From Kitagawia praeruptora (lineage: Eukaryota; Streptophyta; Magnoliopsida; Apiales; Apiaceae), in the NCBI GenBank assembly GCA_037693485.1, contig CM075344.1:96879001-96943000 (forward strand): a stretch of DNA of 64,000 nucleotides, read 5' to 3'. A program made the translations under genes and the position numbers. Positions 46,201-57,332 of this stretch are shown here, piece after piece (within the stretch, counting starts at the first letter, position 1; each line of letters opens with the position of its first letter). Below the pieces are notes generated by a model, which saw only the letters and a list, made by a program, of their open reading frames with translations, did not search any database and was not told the origin of the DNA.

Positions 46201-46733
46201 TATGTATATACATGTATACTTGGTCACATTTTTAAACTCTAGTTATAATAATATCTTGCTGAGCTATTATAGCTCACTCTTGCTACTTATCTATATACAT
46301 CTAGGTATGCCAATACTGCGCAGAACGCCCCGTAAAAGGGTAAGGGAAAGGTGAACTTCTGAGGGCACGTTAGCATCGATTCCGGAGGTAGATGGCAAGC
46401 GCAAGGGGTTTAGTGGTTTTATGTATATTAAGTGTGTAAGTGTGTAAGGTTGTAATAAATTTGGTTGTTGAAATGCTTCTTGTAGAAGCGTCACTCAACA
46501 ATGTACTTAAGTATGATTCTGGGTTTGTAATAACTGTTTAACTTTAAACTTTTATTATGGTGAATGTTGTTCTCTGAGCATATGACTGGTGTGTGTGTGT
46601 GTATTACTGTGGGGTCAATTGCATAAGTATTAATTACAAAAAAAAAAAAAAAAAAACCCAAGAGATATTGATTTTGAATGGAAGTTGGTCCGTGATGGCC
46701 CAGATTCATGACCCCGGATTTGGGGCTGTCACA
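43218..46733 (+). repeat. 3' LTR of D (3516 bp)
   Basis: Direct repeat of 36515-40031 at an offset of 6,703 bases. I saw no substitution, only one A fewer in the poly-A run near 46640. It contains the same six 46-bp units at 45416-45691. Confidence 0.95.
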
Positions 46734-49700
46734 TGAAGGCTGCTTCAAGAGTTGGTCTTGCTGCAGATGCACCAGACACGTACATCCCAAAACCTGTTTC
46801 TGAATGGAGCGCTGAGGATATTGCAGAAGTTCACAAGGACAAAAAGACCATGAATATTCTGTTTAATGGCTTAGAAACAGACATGGTTGACAATGTTATC
46901 AACTGTACTACCGCCAAGGAAGTATGGGACATTGTTCAAACCCTTTGTGAAGGTACATAACAGGTAAGGGAAAACAAGATGCAACTACTGATCCAACAGT
47001 ATGAGCACTTCCATTTCAAGAATGGAGAGACATTGAATGATACATTTAGTAGATTTCAAAAGCTAATGAATGGCTTGAAACTGTATGGAAGAATCTATCA
47101 AGTGAAAGATTCTAATCTCAAATTTCTGAGATCACTACCCAAAGAGTGGAAGCCTATGACTGTTTCTCTAAGAAACACTCAAGAGTACAAGTCATTTACT
47201 CTTGAAAGACTCTATGGAACTTTAAAGACATATGAACTAGAAATGGAGCAGGATGAAGAAATTGAGAAGGTCCGAAAGAAAAGTGGGTCAGTTGCACTTG
47301 TTGCCAACTTGGAGCAGAAGGAGGAAAAGAGGACTGAAGTTGCTAAATCTACACCAAACAGGGAGGTTTGTGAAGGTAGAACAGAATCAAGCAAAAGCAA
47401 GGAAAAGGTGTCTGAAGAAATGAGTGTCCTACAACAGGATGAATTGGATGAGATAGATGAGCATTTAGCCTTTCTATCTAGGAGATTCTCTAAGCTAAAA
47501 TTCAGAAGAAACTCTGGGGTGGCCAAGCCATTTAACAAGGATTTTTCTACAAGCAATTATGTGGATAAATCCAAAATTAAATGCTACAATTGTGGTATTG
47601 CTGGTCACATGATAAGTGAATGCAGGAAGCCTAGATCTGAGAACAAGGGAAAGTCAACTGAAACTATTGACTACAAGAAGAAATATTTTGATCTTCTCAG
47701 ACAGAAAGGAAAGGCATTCATGACCCAAGAGTATGACTGGGCTGCTGATGGAAATCATTCTGATGATGATGCTGAGTTTGTCAACCTTGCATTAATGGCT
47801 GATTCTGAGCAGGAAGCAAGTTCAGCTAGCAATCAGGGAAATAAGAGGAATCTATGGTACCTAGACAGTGGATGTTCTAGGCATATGACAGGAGATTCAA
47901 CCCTGCTCACAGAGTTCAAGGAGGAAGCTGGCCCTAGGATTACCTTTGGAGATGACAGCAAAGGTTATACTAAGGGATATGGCTTGATTACAAAGGACAA
48001 TGTCATCATTGAAGAAGTGGCTTTAGTTGAAGGTTTGAAGCACAATTTGCTGAGTGTCAGTCAGATTTGTGACAAAGACTATGAAGTAAAGTTCACTAAA
48101 GAAGCCTGTGTTGTTTCTAACAAGAAAAACAACAATGTGGTTCTGACAGGCTTTAGAAAAGGAAATGTTTACATAGCTGACTTCAACTCAGTATGCTCAG
48201 AATCCATTACTTGTCTCTTCAGCAAAGCAAGCAAGGATGAGAGTTGGCTATGGCATAAAAAGCTGTCTCATTTGAATTTTAAAGTAATGAATGATTTGGT
48301 AAGAAAGGATCTTGCTAGAGGAATCCCTCAATTGGAGTTCATCAAAGATGGACTGTGTGATGCCTGCCAATTAGGGAAGCAAAAGAAATCATCCTTCAAG
48401 AGCAAGACAGAGTCATCTATTGTTAAGCCCCTTCAATTGCTGCATATGGACTTATTTGGTCCAGTAAATGTCATGTCCATCTCAAAGAAGAAATACTGTC
48501 TGGTGATTGTGGATGATTTCTCTAAGTTTACATGGACTTTCTTCCTGCACTCCAAAGATTGTGCAAGTGAAATCATCATCAATCATCTCAGACAAGTAAA
48601 CAATGGTTCTGAAGTAAAAGTACAAAGAATCAGGAGTGACAATGGCACTGAATTCAAAAATTCCACAATGAATATTTTCTGTGAAGAGAATGGAATTGTC
48701 CATGAGTTTTCTGCTGCTAGAACACCTCAACAAAATGGGGTTGTTGAAAGGAAAAACAGAACTCTCATTGAAGCAGCTAGAACAATGTTAAGTGAATCAA
48801 GATTGCCAACATATTTCTGGGCTGAAGCTGTCAGCACTGCCTGCTTCACTCAGAATATTTCCTTGATCAATCAAGCTAGAGGAATGACTCCTTACCACTT
48901 ATTCACCAACAAGAAACCAACGTTAGCTTTTCTTCATGTCTTTGGATGTAAGTGTTTTGTGCTAAGGAATCATGGAGATAACTTGGGCAAATTTGAAGGA
49001 AAGGCAGATGAAGCTATCTTTGTTGGGTATGCAGCAGGGAAAGCCTATAGAGTCTACAATTTAAAAACCAACATTGTCATGGAATCTGTACATGTTGTGT
49101 TTGATGATCAGAAGATTCTAGGTCTGAATGATGAAGGCTTCCATGAAAAGTTGAGATTTGAAAATGAGGTAGAAGGAAGAATGTACATTGATGATGATGA
49201 GGAAAATGAAGATCATGACCTTGGAAATTCACCTAGAGCTGTTGGTCCAACTAGAAGTGATCCTAACACTGGAAATGAAGCATCCGTTGACAGTCATACT
49301 AGATCATCAGATGCATCCGTTGACAGACATTCTCATGTATCCGTCGACAGGCAAAATGGAGCATCCGTTGATAGACAAAATGATGCTTCTGTTGACAGTC
49401 AACTTCATAATTCCTCAAGGACAACAAACTCAGGGGGAGTTTCTCAAAGTCAAAACTCAATATCCAATCAACAATATCATACTCACGTAGATGAAGCAAC
49501 CTCATCTAGATCAAACCTTCCACCTTCAAGAAAATGGACCAGAGATCATCCTTTTGAGTTAATCATTGGTGACTCAAACTCAAGAGTCCAAACTAGGAGA
49601 GCCACACAAGAAGAATGCCTATACAGTAGTTTCCTGTCTCAAGAGGAACCTAAGAAAGTGGAGGATGCTCTTCTAGATCCAGATTGGGTCTTAGCAATGC

Positions 49701-51172
49701 AAGAAGAGCTAAACCAATTTGAGAGAAATAAAGTATGGAAGCTTGTGCCCAAACCTGATGATAGAGGTATCATAGGTACCAAATGGGTTCTCAAGAATAA
49801 GACTGATGAAAATGGCATAATTGTGAGGAATAAAGCTAGATTAGTGGCAAAGGGCTATTCTCAAGAAGAAGGAATAGATTTTGATGAAACTTTTGCACCA
49901 GTGGCAAGACTTGAGGCCATCAGAATTTTCCTAGCCTATGCAGCACATGCCAACTTCAAAGTCTATCAGATGGATGTTAAAAGTGCCTTTCTAAATGGGG
50001 AACTGGAAGAAGAGGTATATGTCCATCAACCTCCTGGCTTTGAAGATCCAGAATTTCCAGATTATGTATATCTTCTCTTGAAAGCACTTTATGGTTTGAA
50101 GCAAGCACCAAGAGCCTGGTATGACACTTTATCTCAATTTCTTTTGGAGAATCACTTCACTAGAGGTACAGTAGATAAAACTTTATTTCATAGAAATGTC
50201 AATGGTTCTTCAATACTTGTTCAAATCTATGTAGATGATATTATTTTTGGGTCTACAGATGAGAAGCTTTGTAAAAGGTTTGCCAAACTTATGCAAAGTA
50301 GGTATGAAATGAGCATGATGGGTGAATTAACTTACTTTCTTGGCTTACAAGTAAAGCAAGTTAATGAGGGAATTTTCATAAGTCAAACAAAATATATTTA
50401 TGATCTCTTAAAGAAATTTGACTTAATGGATTGTGCCTCTGCAAAAACACCTATGGCCACTGCAACTAAGCTTGAGTTGAATACTAAGGAAAAATCTGTG
50501 GACATCTCAAGCTATAGAGGCATGGTAGGCTCACTTCTATATCTAACAGCTAGTAGACCTGATATAATGTTTTCCACATGTCTTTGTGCTAGATTTCAAG
50601 CTGACCCTAGAGAGTCTCACTTGATTGCTATTAAGAGAATTTTCAGGTATCTCAAGGGAACACCAAACCTTGGCATTTGGTACCCAAGAGATTCTGGCTT
50701 TGATCTAATTGGCTATTCAGATGCAGACTATGCAGGTTGCAGAATTGATAGGAAAAGTACTACAAGCTCCTGTCAGTTTCTAGGGAATAGGCTTGTGTCA
50801 TGGTTCAGTAAGAAACAGAACTCAGTCTCCACTTCTATAGCCGAAGCTGAGTACATTGCAGCTGGAAGTTGTTGTGCACAGATTCTTTGGATGAGGAATC
50901 AACTTATTGACTATGGTCTAAAAGTTGAGAAGATTCCAATTTTCTGTGACAACACTAGTGCTATTGCCATCACAGAAAATCCAGTGCAACATTCGAGAAC
51001 CAAGCATATTGACATCAAATACCATTTCATCAGAGAGCATGTGATGAATGGTACAGTAGAAATGCACTTTGTGCCAAGTGAAATGCAGCTTGCAGATATC
51101 TTCACCAAGCCTCTTGATGAATCTTCATTCACAAGGTTGGTAGGTGAACTAGGTATGCTTAATTTTTCATAA

Positions 51173-51682
51173 TTCCTAGTGGTATCTAATAATACTGTAT
51201 TGCAGCTAGAAATGTGTTTTGATTTACTTGAGAATTAAAAACTCTCAGAATAACTCTTAGTAGAAATTTTGTCTAAGGCAAAATTTGCTTATCAACGGAT
51301 ATCCTTTTATCCGTTGGTAGTGTAAACACATTACTAGATTTTCGTATGTCAACGGATAACAGGTTGTCCACGTCATCGATGGATAAACTGTTTTCTCAAC
51401 CGTCCAATCTTTATCCGTTGATATACATATTCTTTTTATATAGCCGTTGATAAACGTGTATAATTAGTCACGGCTGTACTTCTTTTCTTTTTATTTATTG
51501 TCTGACAGTTACTTTTGACCAATGGGGTAATTACTCTTAATTATTTCATTTTTAATTCTTGGAATATATAAAAGGCTGTTTTGTATTCTCACATTTCACC
51601 TTTATTCATTTTCAAGAGTCTCATTAGTTAACTGCATCTTCTTCACTAAATCTCTCTCTGCAACAAAAGCTCAAACACTCCA
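51173..51682 (+). promoter_or_regulatory. Internal promoter region in front of the B 3' ORF
   Basis: 510 bp between pol and the 3' ORF. TCAACGGATA-type motifs at 51292, 51308 (inverted), 51349, 51412 (inverted) and weaker ones near 51375 and 51441 precede a strong TATA box (TATATAAAA, 51565-51573). After a plausible start near 51600 comes a CT-rich, ATG-free leader (CATCTTCTTCACTAAATCTC) to the ATG at 51683. The layout mirrors the LTR: motif cluster, then about 85-125 bp, then TATA. It suggests that the 3' ORF has its own promoter under the same control as the LTR. Confidence 0.6.
51565..51573 (+). promoter_or_regulatory. TATA box of the internal B promoter
   Basis: TATATAAAAGG context, about 110 bp before the ATG of the 3' ORF, with no intervening ATG seen. 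Confidence 0.6.
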
Positions 51683-54600
51683 ATGGCGCCTATTGTTAAG
51701 ATGATGTCTTCCACCGGGTTTACCTATGAGAAGAACAATTTCGCGGCCTTTGTTGATACTGTGAACGCTCCAGAAGCATATCACACCATGATGAATTTCG
51801 TGAAGAAATGCAAACTGTCATATGCTATGACTGCCACCACTCCTCTAATCCATGAGGTCATCGAAGAGATGTGGGCATCTGCTGAGTACAATGGCACAGA
51901 CGGTACACTTGCTTTTTCTTTAAAGGGTAAAAATTATGTAGTTAATTCTGATGTGTTAACTGCTTGTTTAAAATTGCCTGAGAATAACTGTCTGAAGGAA
52001 CCCAGTAATGCTGAAATTGTTACCATGCTTAATTCCATAAATTATACCCTTAGTACTGAGAACTTAGGGAAAATTGTTAGGAAAGGTATGGTTAAGGAAT
52101 GGAGTTATCTTTGTGATGCCTTCATTAAAACTTTTTCTGGCAAGATTAGTAACTTTGATGCTGTTACCAACTCCATGCTAGTTATGCTTTGTATGCTTTT
52201 AACTGATAAATTTTATAATTTTGGCACACTAGTCATGTATGAGATAGCAGCTAAATTAGGTAAAAAGGAAACTAGGAGCAAGAATGTTTATTTTGCTAGA
52301 TTTTTAATGCTCCTAGCACTGCATGTATCTGAGAATGAGCTATCCATTGCTAACCTGGATAGCAAGTTCAATTGTTTTGTTCAGGAGAAGAGAGTCTTAA
52401 GTGATTTGATTCGAATGAACCTAAATGCAGAAGTACAATTGGTATATCTACCAATTGTTCAGGTAACTGTTTCCAACCCTGAAATTCGTATCTCCAACCC
52501 CCAAATTTCTTTGCCTTCTAGTGTCACAATGGAGTCTGTGACTGTGACCAAACAGGCTCCTACCAAAGTGACCAAATCCAAAGTTCCTAAACCACAATCT
52601 AAAAGACAAACCTCAGGTGTCTCTCAAAAGGCATCTGTTGCAAAAACTACCAAAACTCTTGAGGGGAGTGTGAAGGTGGTAGTGAGTGGTGAGGGACAGG
52701 GTGAACATCAAAGAAGCCCTAAGGATAAGGAAGGTAAGGCAAGTGCAACCAACATTTCAGTCTCTCAAAAGACTGTTAATGAACCTACAAGCCAATTTCT
52801 AGTTACATCCTCTCAACAGGGTGTGACTACTAATTTAAGTTCCATTTCAGGAACACAGCACAAAAGGGCAAGGGACACAGATAGCTCTCCCTCAAAAAAC
52901 CTATGGTAGAAGGGTAAAATCCAAAACCATTGGGGAATCACAGGGTGCACACACTGTACAGCAAACTGTACCTTCTCAAATTCAGTTTGATGTGACTTCA
53001 ACAAATGTGGAGTCACAGCCCCTTGATCTTAACCTTCAAATCGATACACATTTTGATCCACCATCACCAACTCCATCTCTGGATGTGGATATGATATCTA
53101 CATCAATTCCTGATTCTCCATCTTTAAAATTCATGGAGAAGCCCCACTCAACAATTGGTGGTCATCCTCTTTTAGATGATTTGTTGGACCATCAATCTTC
53201 CATTCCTGAATTCACAACACTATCTGTGGCCTCTTCCTTAAAATCAATCACCACAGATTCAGTGTTGGTTTTCACTTCAACGGATACTCGTTTACCTTCA
53301 TCAACGGATATCCTTCATCCGTTGACAAGTGTTTCTCCATCAACGGATATGTCTTCAACTAACTATCCGTTGACAGCAATAACTACTACATCAACGGATA
53401 CACCTTATCCGTTGACAACTCTCTCTACCACTGCAAAATGTGACATTCCTATGTCAACTGTGGAGGAGTTTGTAGTAATTGAAACACTTTTAGGAATGAG
53501 GGAAGGGAGTGAGAGGCTGCCTTGTGAGCAGGCAAAAGGAGAGAAAATCAATGAGAGGCTGACCATTTCTTCCGGTCAGGCAAAAGGAGAGCTAGAGAGT
53601 TCCACCTTAGTAGGTGAAGGTGAGGGTGTGAGAGGTGTGAGCCAGGGGGAGCCCCTGATGCAAGAAAAGAGAGATGAGAGGAGAGAAGGGACTACAGGAG
53701 AAATAAGGCAGGAAGAATCAGCCATTGCAAATGAGTTAATGGAGGTTAATGAAGCTTCCAAAGAGATGGAATTTAGACAAGAATATCAGTCAGTTATTGA
53801 CTCCATCTCTTTGGATCCTGAAACCTTTACTCATCCTGTTTCTGCCTATCAAGTCATGGCACAGCAGGGCAATGTGGAGGCAGAGGAGGCAATGCACCTA
53901 GTGCACACCTCAGAATCTCTTCAAAGAGCAAAAGAAGCTTTACAAACCCTGTCTCCAAATGCTGGAAGTGAAGAGTTTGGCAGTTATGACAGTCAAAGTT
54001 CAGATGGTGAAGACATAAATGAAGATGAAACTCCAGGATGGATGTTTTCCAATGCCACTGAACTTGGGCATCTCAATGTGGAAATCATGAAGCAATACCA
54101 ATCTGCTAAGGCTGAGCACCAAACTGCAGAACCACAGAGAAAGACTGTTCTTGAGCAAGTAATGGCCTCCCTGAAATTACAAAAGATGCAATCTGTTATT
54201 CAAAGAACACAGCAAGAGGAGGTCCAGTCTGCAATTAGAGATATGAAAATAGCACTAGATGCCAGGATTGAGGCACTAGCTCCTACTACCACTCAGAAGG
54301 TGCTTTCTAGCAAACTTCTCAAAGAAGATAGCCTGGCTAAGTCTGTTCAGCTTCTTTCCTCAAGGGTGGATAGTATGGAATCTCAATTGCACACCATCAT
54401 TGCCAATCAAACAAAACAAACTCAACTACTGGAAATGCTACTTGCAGCTTCAACCCCAACCCTTGATGCTAACAAAAAGGGGGAGAAAATGGGAACAAGC
54501 ACAGAAGAGGCTGCAACATCTACTGGCCAATTTCAAGCTACCAGTAGTGAGATAGCACAGATTGAGGGGGAGCAACAGCCAATTGTAGTGGTCAATCCAA

Positions 54601-56171
54601 CAGAGTTTGAGATAAAGGCTTCCCCTGTGAAGAAACAAGTGGCTTTGCCTGAGATTCAAAGCTTAGAAGACATCTCAGATGGTGAAAGGCAAGCCAGGAT
54701 AGAAGCTTTGGAAAAGATAAACAAGGAGGCTAATGACAGAATTCTAAGGACAGAGAGGATGATCAATGAATCAATTGCATCATCTCTGTTCCTTAATGCT
54801 CAATCTTCTGCTCCAACAATATCAACCACAATCATGAAGGTGCTCACTCCAAGGGTTGTGGCTCCTACATTCTATGATGCTGAGCCATCATTTGTCAAAG
54901 AATTTGAACCAGCTATCAAAACCAGAGCCTACTCACCACCAAAGGAAAATGGGAAGAACAAGCTTCAATTGGACTACCCATTTCCCAAGAATGATGAAGT
55001 AAAGCTAATGGGAAAAACAATTATGGAGTTCAAAGTTCAGACAAATAAGAGTGTAAGAGATTGGATGGCTGTAATCATGAGGAATGGAAAAGTATTAAAT
55101 ATATCCAACAGTCATCCTAGATTTGTGGAAGCTAAAAGAGAAGAAGTCTCCAGAATCCAAAGGGAAGCCCATCCAAGTATAGAAAATCAACATGAAAACT
55201 CAGAAGAGAAGCAAGCCAGGCTAGCTCAAGAGTTAATGGATGAGGTAGAGGTTGAAATGAAGGAACCTGAGGAAGTTCCCAAAATCAAACCTAGAAGAAG
55301 GAAAGCTAAAACCAAGAGGGTTCTTTCTCCAGAACCCCCTCCAGAAAAAGAAACAATTGGTTCACCAGTACCTATGTCTGCAACAGTAATCGACCCAACT
55401 GTAAACTTTCATGGTGACCCCATAAGGCCTAAAGAGGAACCAGTGAATTTTGATTCAATTGAAGTTCCTTCATTCTTGCTAAATCCAAAACAGAAGAAAA
55501 GGGCTCCAAAGAAGCAACTTTCAAAGGGACCAGTTCAAGTTGCTAGGGTACCTGCCATTGTCAAACAACCAATCTTGGAAAACAAAGAAGACTTTATCTA
55601 TCAGGCAGAAATTGAAGAATACTCTGACATGAATCTATATTTGGATGAATTGTCACAAGTAAGAGGAATTGACAAGTATAAGAATCAGCCTGAGAGATTA
55701 GTGTTTGTCTACAAGGGAGGAAGTCAGAGGACATGGCCACTAAAGAAGGTTCTTGGAGAGAATTATCATACACTGACCAGAGTGTTCTCAGCATTCAAGA
55801 GACACACAGGGTTCTCTGAGATAGCCAGAAGGGAGATAATTAGCAGAATAGAAGAAATAAGGAGAGAATGGAACTCATCCTCAAGTCTACCAAAGAAAAT
55901 GAAGATCCCTTATAATGGACAGAAAATCCACATTCAACCCTTTTGGATGATGGAGTTCAGGGATGATGAGGGCACTAGGAGATTCTTCAGGTTAGAAGAC
56001 CAACTGTCAAAGGCTAGTTCTGACTACCTGAGATGGTTACAACTAAAGCTAAATCCAAAGGTTGTTGAAGAAGATACCTTCTATAGGCAACTTCAAGTGC
56101 AAATTGAGTCCAACTCTGCCAAGGAAGGAAAGTCAAGGGTGCAGCCAACCAGAGAGAGGAAACCTCATTAA
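51683..56171 (+). pseudogene. 3' ORF of B, 1,496 codons, one frameshift
   Basis: Frame one is 51683-52909 (MAPIVKMMSSTGFTYEKNNF) and frame two continues to TAA 56169-56171. They join if one A of the A6 run at 52894-52899 is surplus; the text after it is coding from 52898 on. Domains: an N-terminal globular region (about 1-270) related to that of A and L (DVLTACLKLPENN; KEWSYLCDAFIKTFSGK); a Ser/Thr/Gln-rich part with TSGVSQKAS shared with A; a Ser/Thr stretch built from TCAACGGATA words (53277-53415); ERL-QAKGE repeats also seen in A; coiled coils (about 54100-54450); and a C-terminal region (from about 55590) rich in charged helices that A lacks. No membrane segment or signal peptide. Function unknown. 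Confidence 0.85.
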
Positions 56172-56349
56172 TCTGCTCAATCTAAAGGAGCACATCTCTG
56201 ATAAGTTTCTTAAAGCTTTCTGTTTTTAATTTTTGTAGCTTAATACAATGTTTGCATACTGTAGTGTGTATATATCGTTAGGAATGTTTTGTTATCATCA
56301 AGGTTCTGAATTTATGCTTTATAGCCATCAAGTATAAATTGGGGGAGAT
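56172..56349 (+). other. 3' UTR and polypurine tract of B
   Basis: 178 bp after the 3' ORF ending in AAATTGGGGGAGAT (56336-56349), the plus-strand primer tract, directly before the 3' LTR. The same GGGGGAGAT end is used by A. Confidence 0.8.
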
Positions 56350-57332
56350 TGTTAGGAATATGTTGTAGTTGATGATAACTTAACATTCAAGCAAAATTGT
56401 ATAAGTCAAGTTTTGTAACTGTCAACGGATAAGACCTTATAACTCTATCCATTGACAGGTAGCTCATCAACGGATGAGGTTTTGTAGCATACTGCAATAT
56501 CTCTATTTATCAGTTGATAGTGTCTTTATTCAGAGTCATGTTGACCATCAATAGATAGGCAGAATAGGGTAGCCAATTGTAAATAAGCTATGCTATGTAA
56601 TTCTGTCTAAATGAAAATGTATCAATGGATGAGAACAGGGCTCTATCAACGGATACAACTCAAATCTACTCGATCAACGGATACAGCTCAAACTACCATC
56701 AACGGATAAGTAGGCACAACATCAACGGATAATCATTGTCACTTTATCCTATGCTAGGAATTAGCAGTTGATAAGGACAGGTTTGACTGACAGATCACAT
56801 GGGTTGATAGTAGGTATAAAAAGCAATATGGCAGCCATACTTTGGAAACACAGAAGAAAGAAGCATTCCATTTACACAGTACATACAAGAAAGGTGCAGG
56901 GGACATATCTGTTCATAAGGACAACCTTTCGGCTACATGTGGATTTGGAGTGGAGTAGCAAGTCAACTTGAATTAGATTAATATTATCTTATTCCTGTAG
57001 CACTTGTAAACTTGGAATATATAACCAAGTGTAGCAACTCTTTAGATAGTAAGAAAACATACACATTTGCTTAGGGTTTCTTGAATATCTTTAGAAGCAA
57101 AGAGTTGTAAACACAGAAGCTGTGTACATTTGTATCACAGGGTTTTCTTCGAATAAAAGTCTCAGGTGGTACATTTAACCACCTGATTTTTTATGTGTTT
57201 GTGAACCATTTCTTATTCAGCAATTATTTTCCTTATAGATTTCTGTGGTTTTTATCAGAAATTTATAATTATCAAGAATTGTATTCAACCCCCCCTTCTA
57301 CAATTATACAAGTGTGTAATCTGGGAATAACA
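56350..57332 (+). repeat. 3' LTR of B (983 bp)
   Basis: Direct repeat of 35326-36308 at an offset of 21,024. Differences seen: G/A near 56447, G/A near 56553, T/G near 56591, C/T near 56626 and C/T near 56916. Three of the five fall in TCAACGGATA-type motifs. Confidence 0.94.

Larger units (their letters stand above)
36515..46733 (+). mobile_element. Gypsy element D with gag only, innermost of the nest
   Basis: LTRs 36515-40031 (3517 bp) and 43218-46733 (3516 bp) appear identical except for one A in a poly-A run. TSD TGAAG (36510-36514, 46734-46738). The interior is only 3.2 kb, with a primer site, a 1.26-kb leader, a chromovirus-type gag ORF, a scrap of RNase H and a purine tract. Pol is missing, so it is of the terminal-repeat-with-GAG type and must rely on another element for RT and integrase. 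The near-zero LTR divergence shows a very recent insertion, the youngest in the nest. Confidence 0.94.
36368..51172 (+). pseudogene. B gag-pol in one frame, split by D, one in-frame stop
   Basis: Codons 36368-36514 and 46739-51172 form one frame of about 1,527 codons; D sits between them with its TGAAG duplication. A single TAA at 46958-46960 stands where related elements have Glu. Order: UBN2-type capsid, one CCHC knuckle CYNCGIAGHMISEC (47580), protease LDSGCSRHMTG, integrase (PQQNGVVERKN), a linker with five ASVDR/ASVDS-like repeats (49280-49400), RT with IYVDDIIFGS, RNase H with DADYAGC and AEAEYIAAGS, TAA-type end at 51170-51172. Gag runs straight into protease without the coiled coil and the two extra knuckles of A and C; the joint (CAG|GGA near 47840) matches the predicted splice junction of A and C. 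Confidence 0.92.
35326..57332 (+). mobile_element. SIRE-lineage copia element B, third level of the nest
   Basis: 983-bp LTRs (35326-36308 and 56350-57332) with about five differences. The target duplication is imperfect (ATTTT 35321-35325, ATATT 57333-57337). Comparison with L, where the 3' ORF is unbroken at this point, confirms the insertion site. Content: primer site, gag-pol in one frame split by D, spacer with a second promoter, a 1,496-codon 3' ORF with one frameshift, and a purine tract. Without D it is about 11.8 kb. It lacks the gag/pol intron of A and C. Confidence 0.94.

Noticed and set aside
52893..52900. A AAA AAC slippery heptamer in the B 3' ORF as a -1 frameshift site
   Set aside because: The downstream frame is +1, not -1, relative to the upstream one; the -1 frame meets TAA within a few codons. 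A one-base insertion in the A run fits better.
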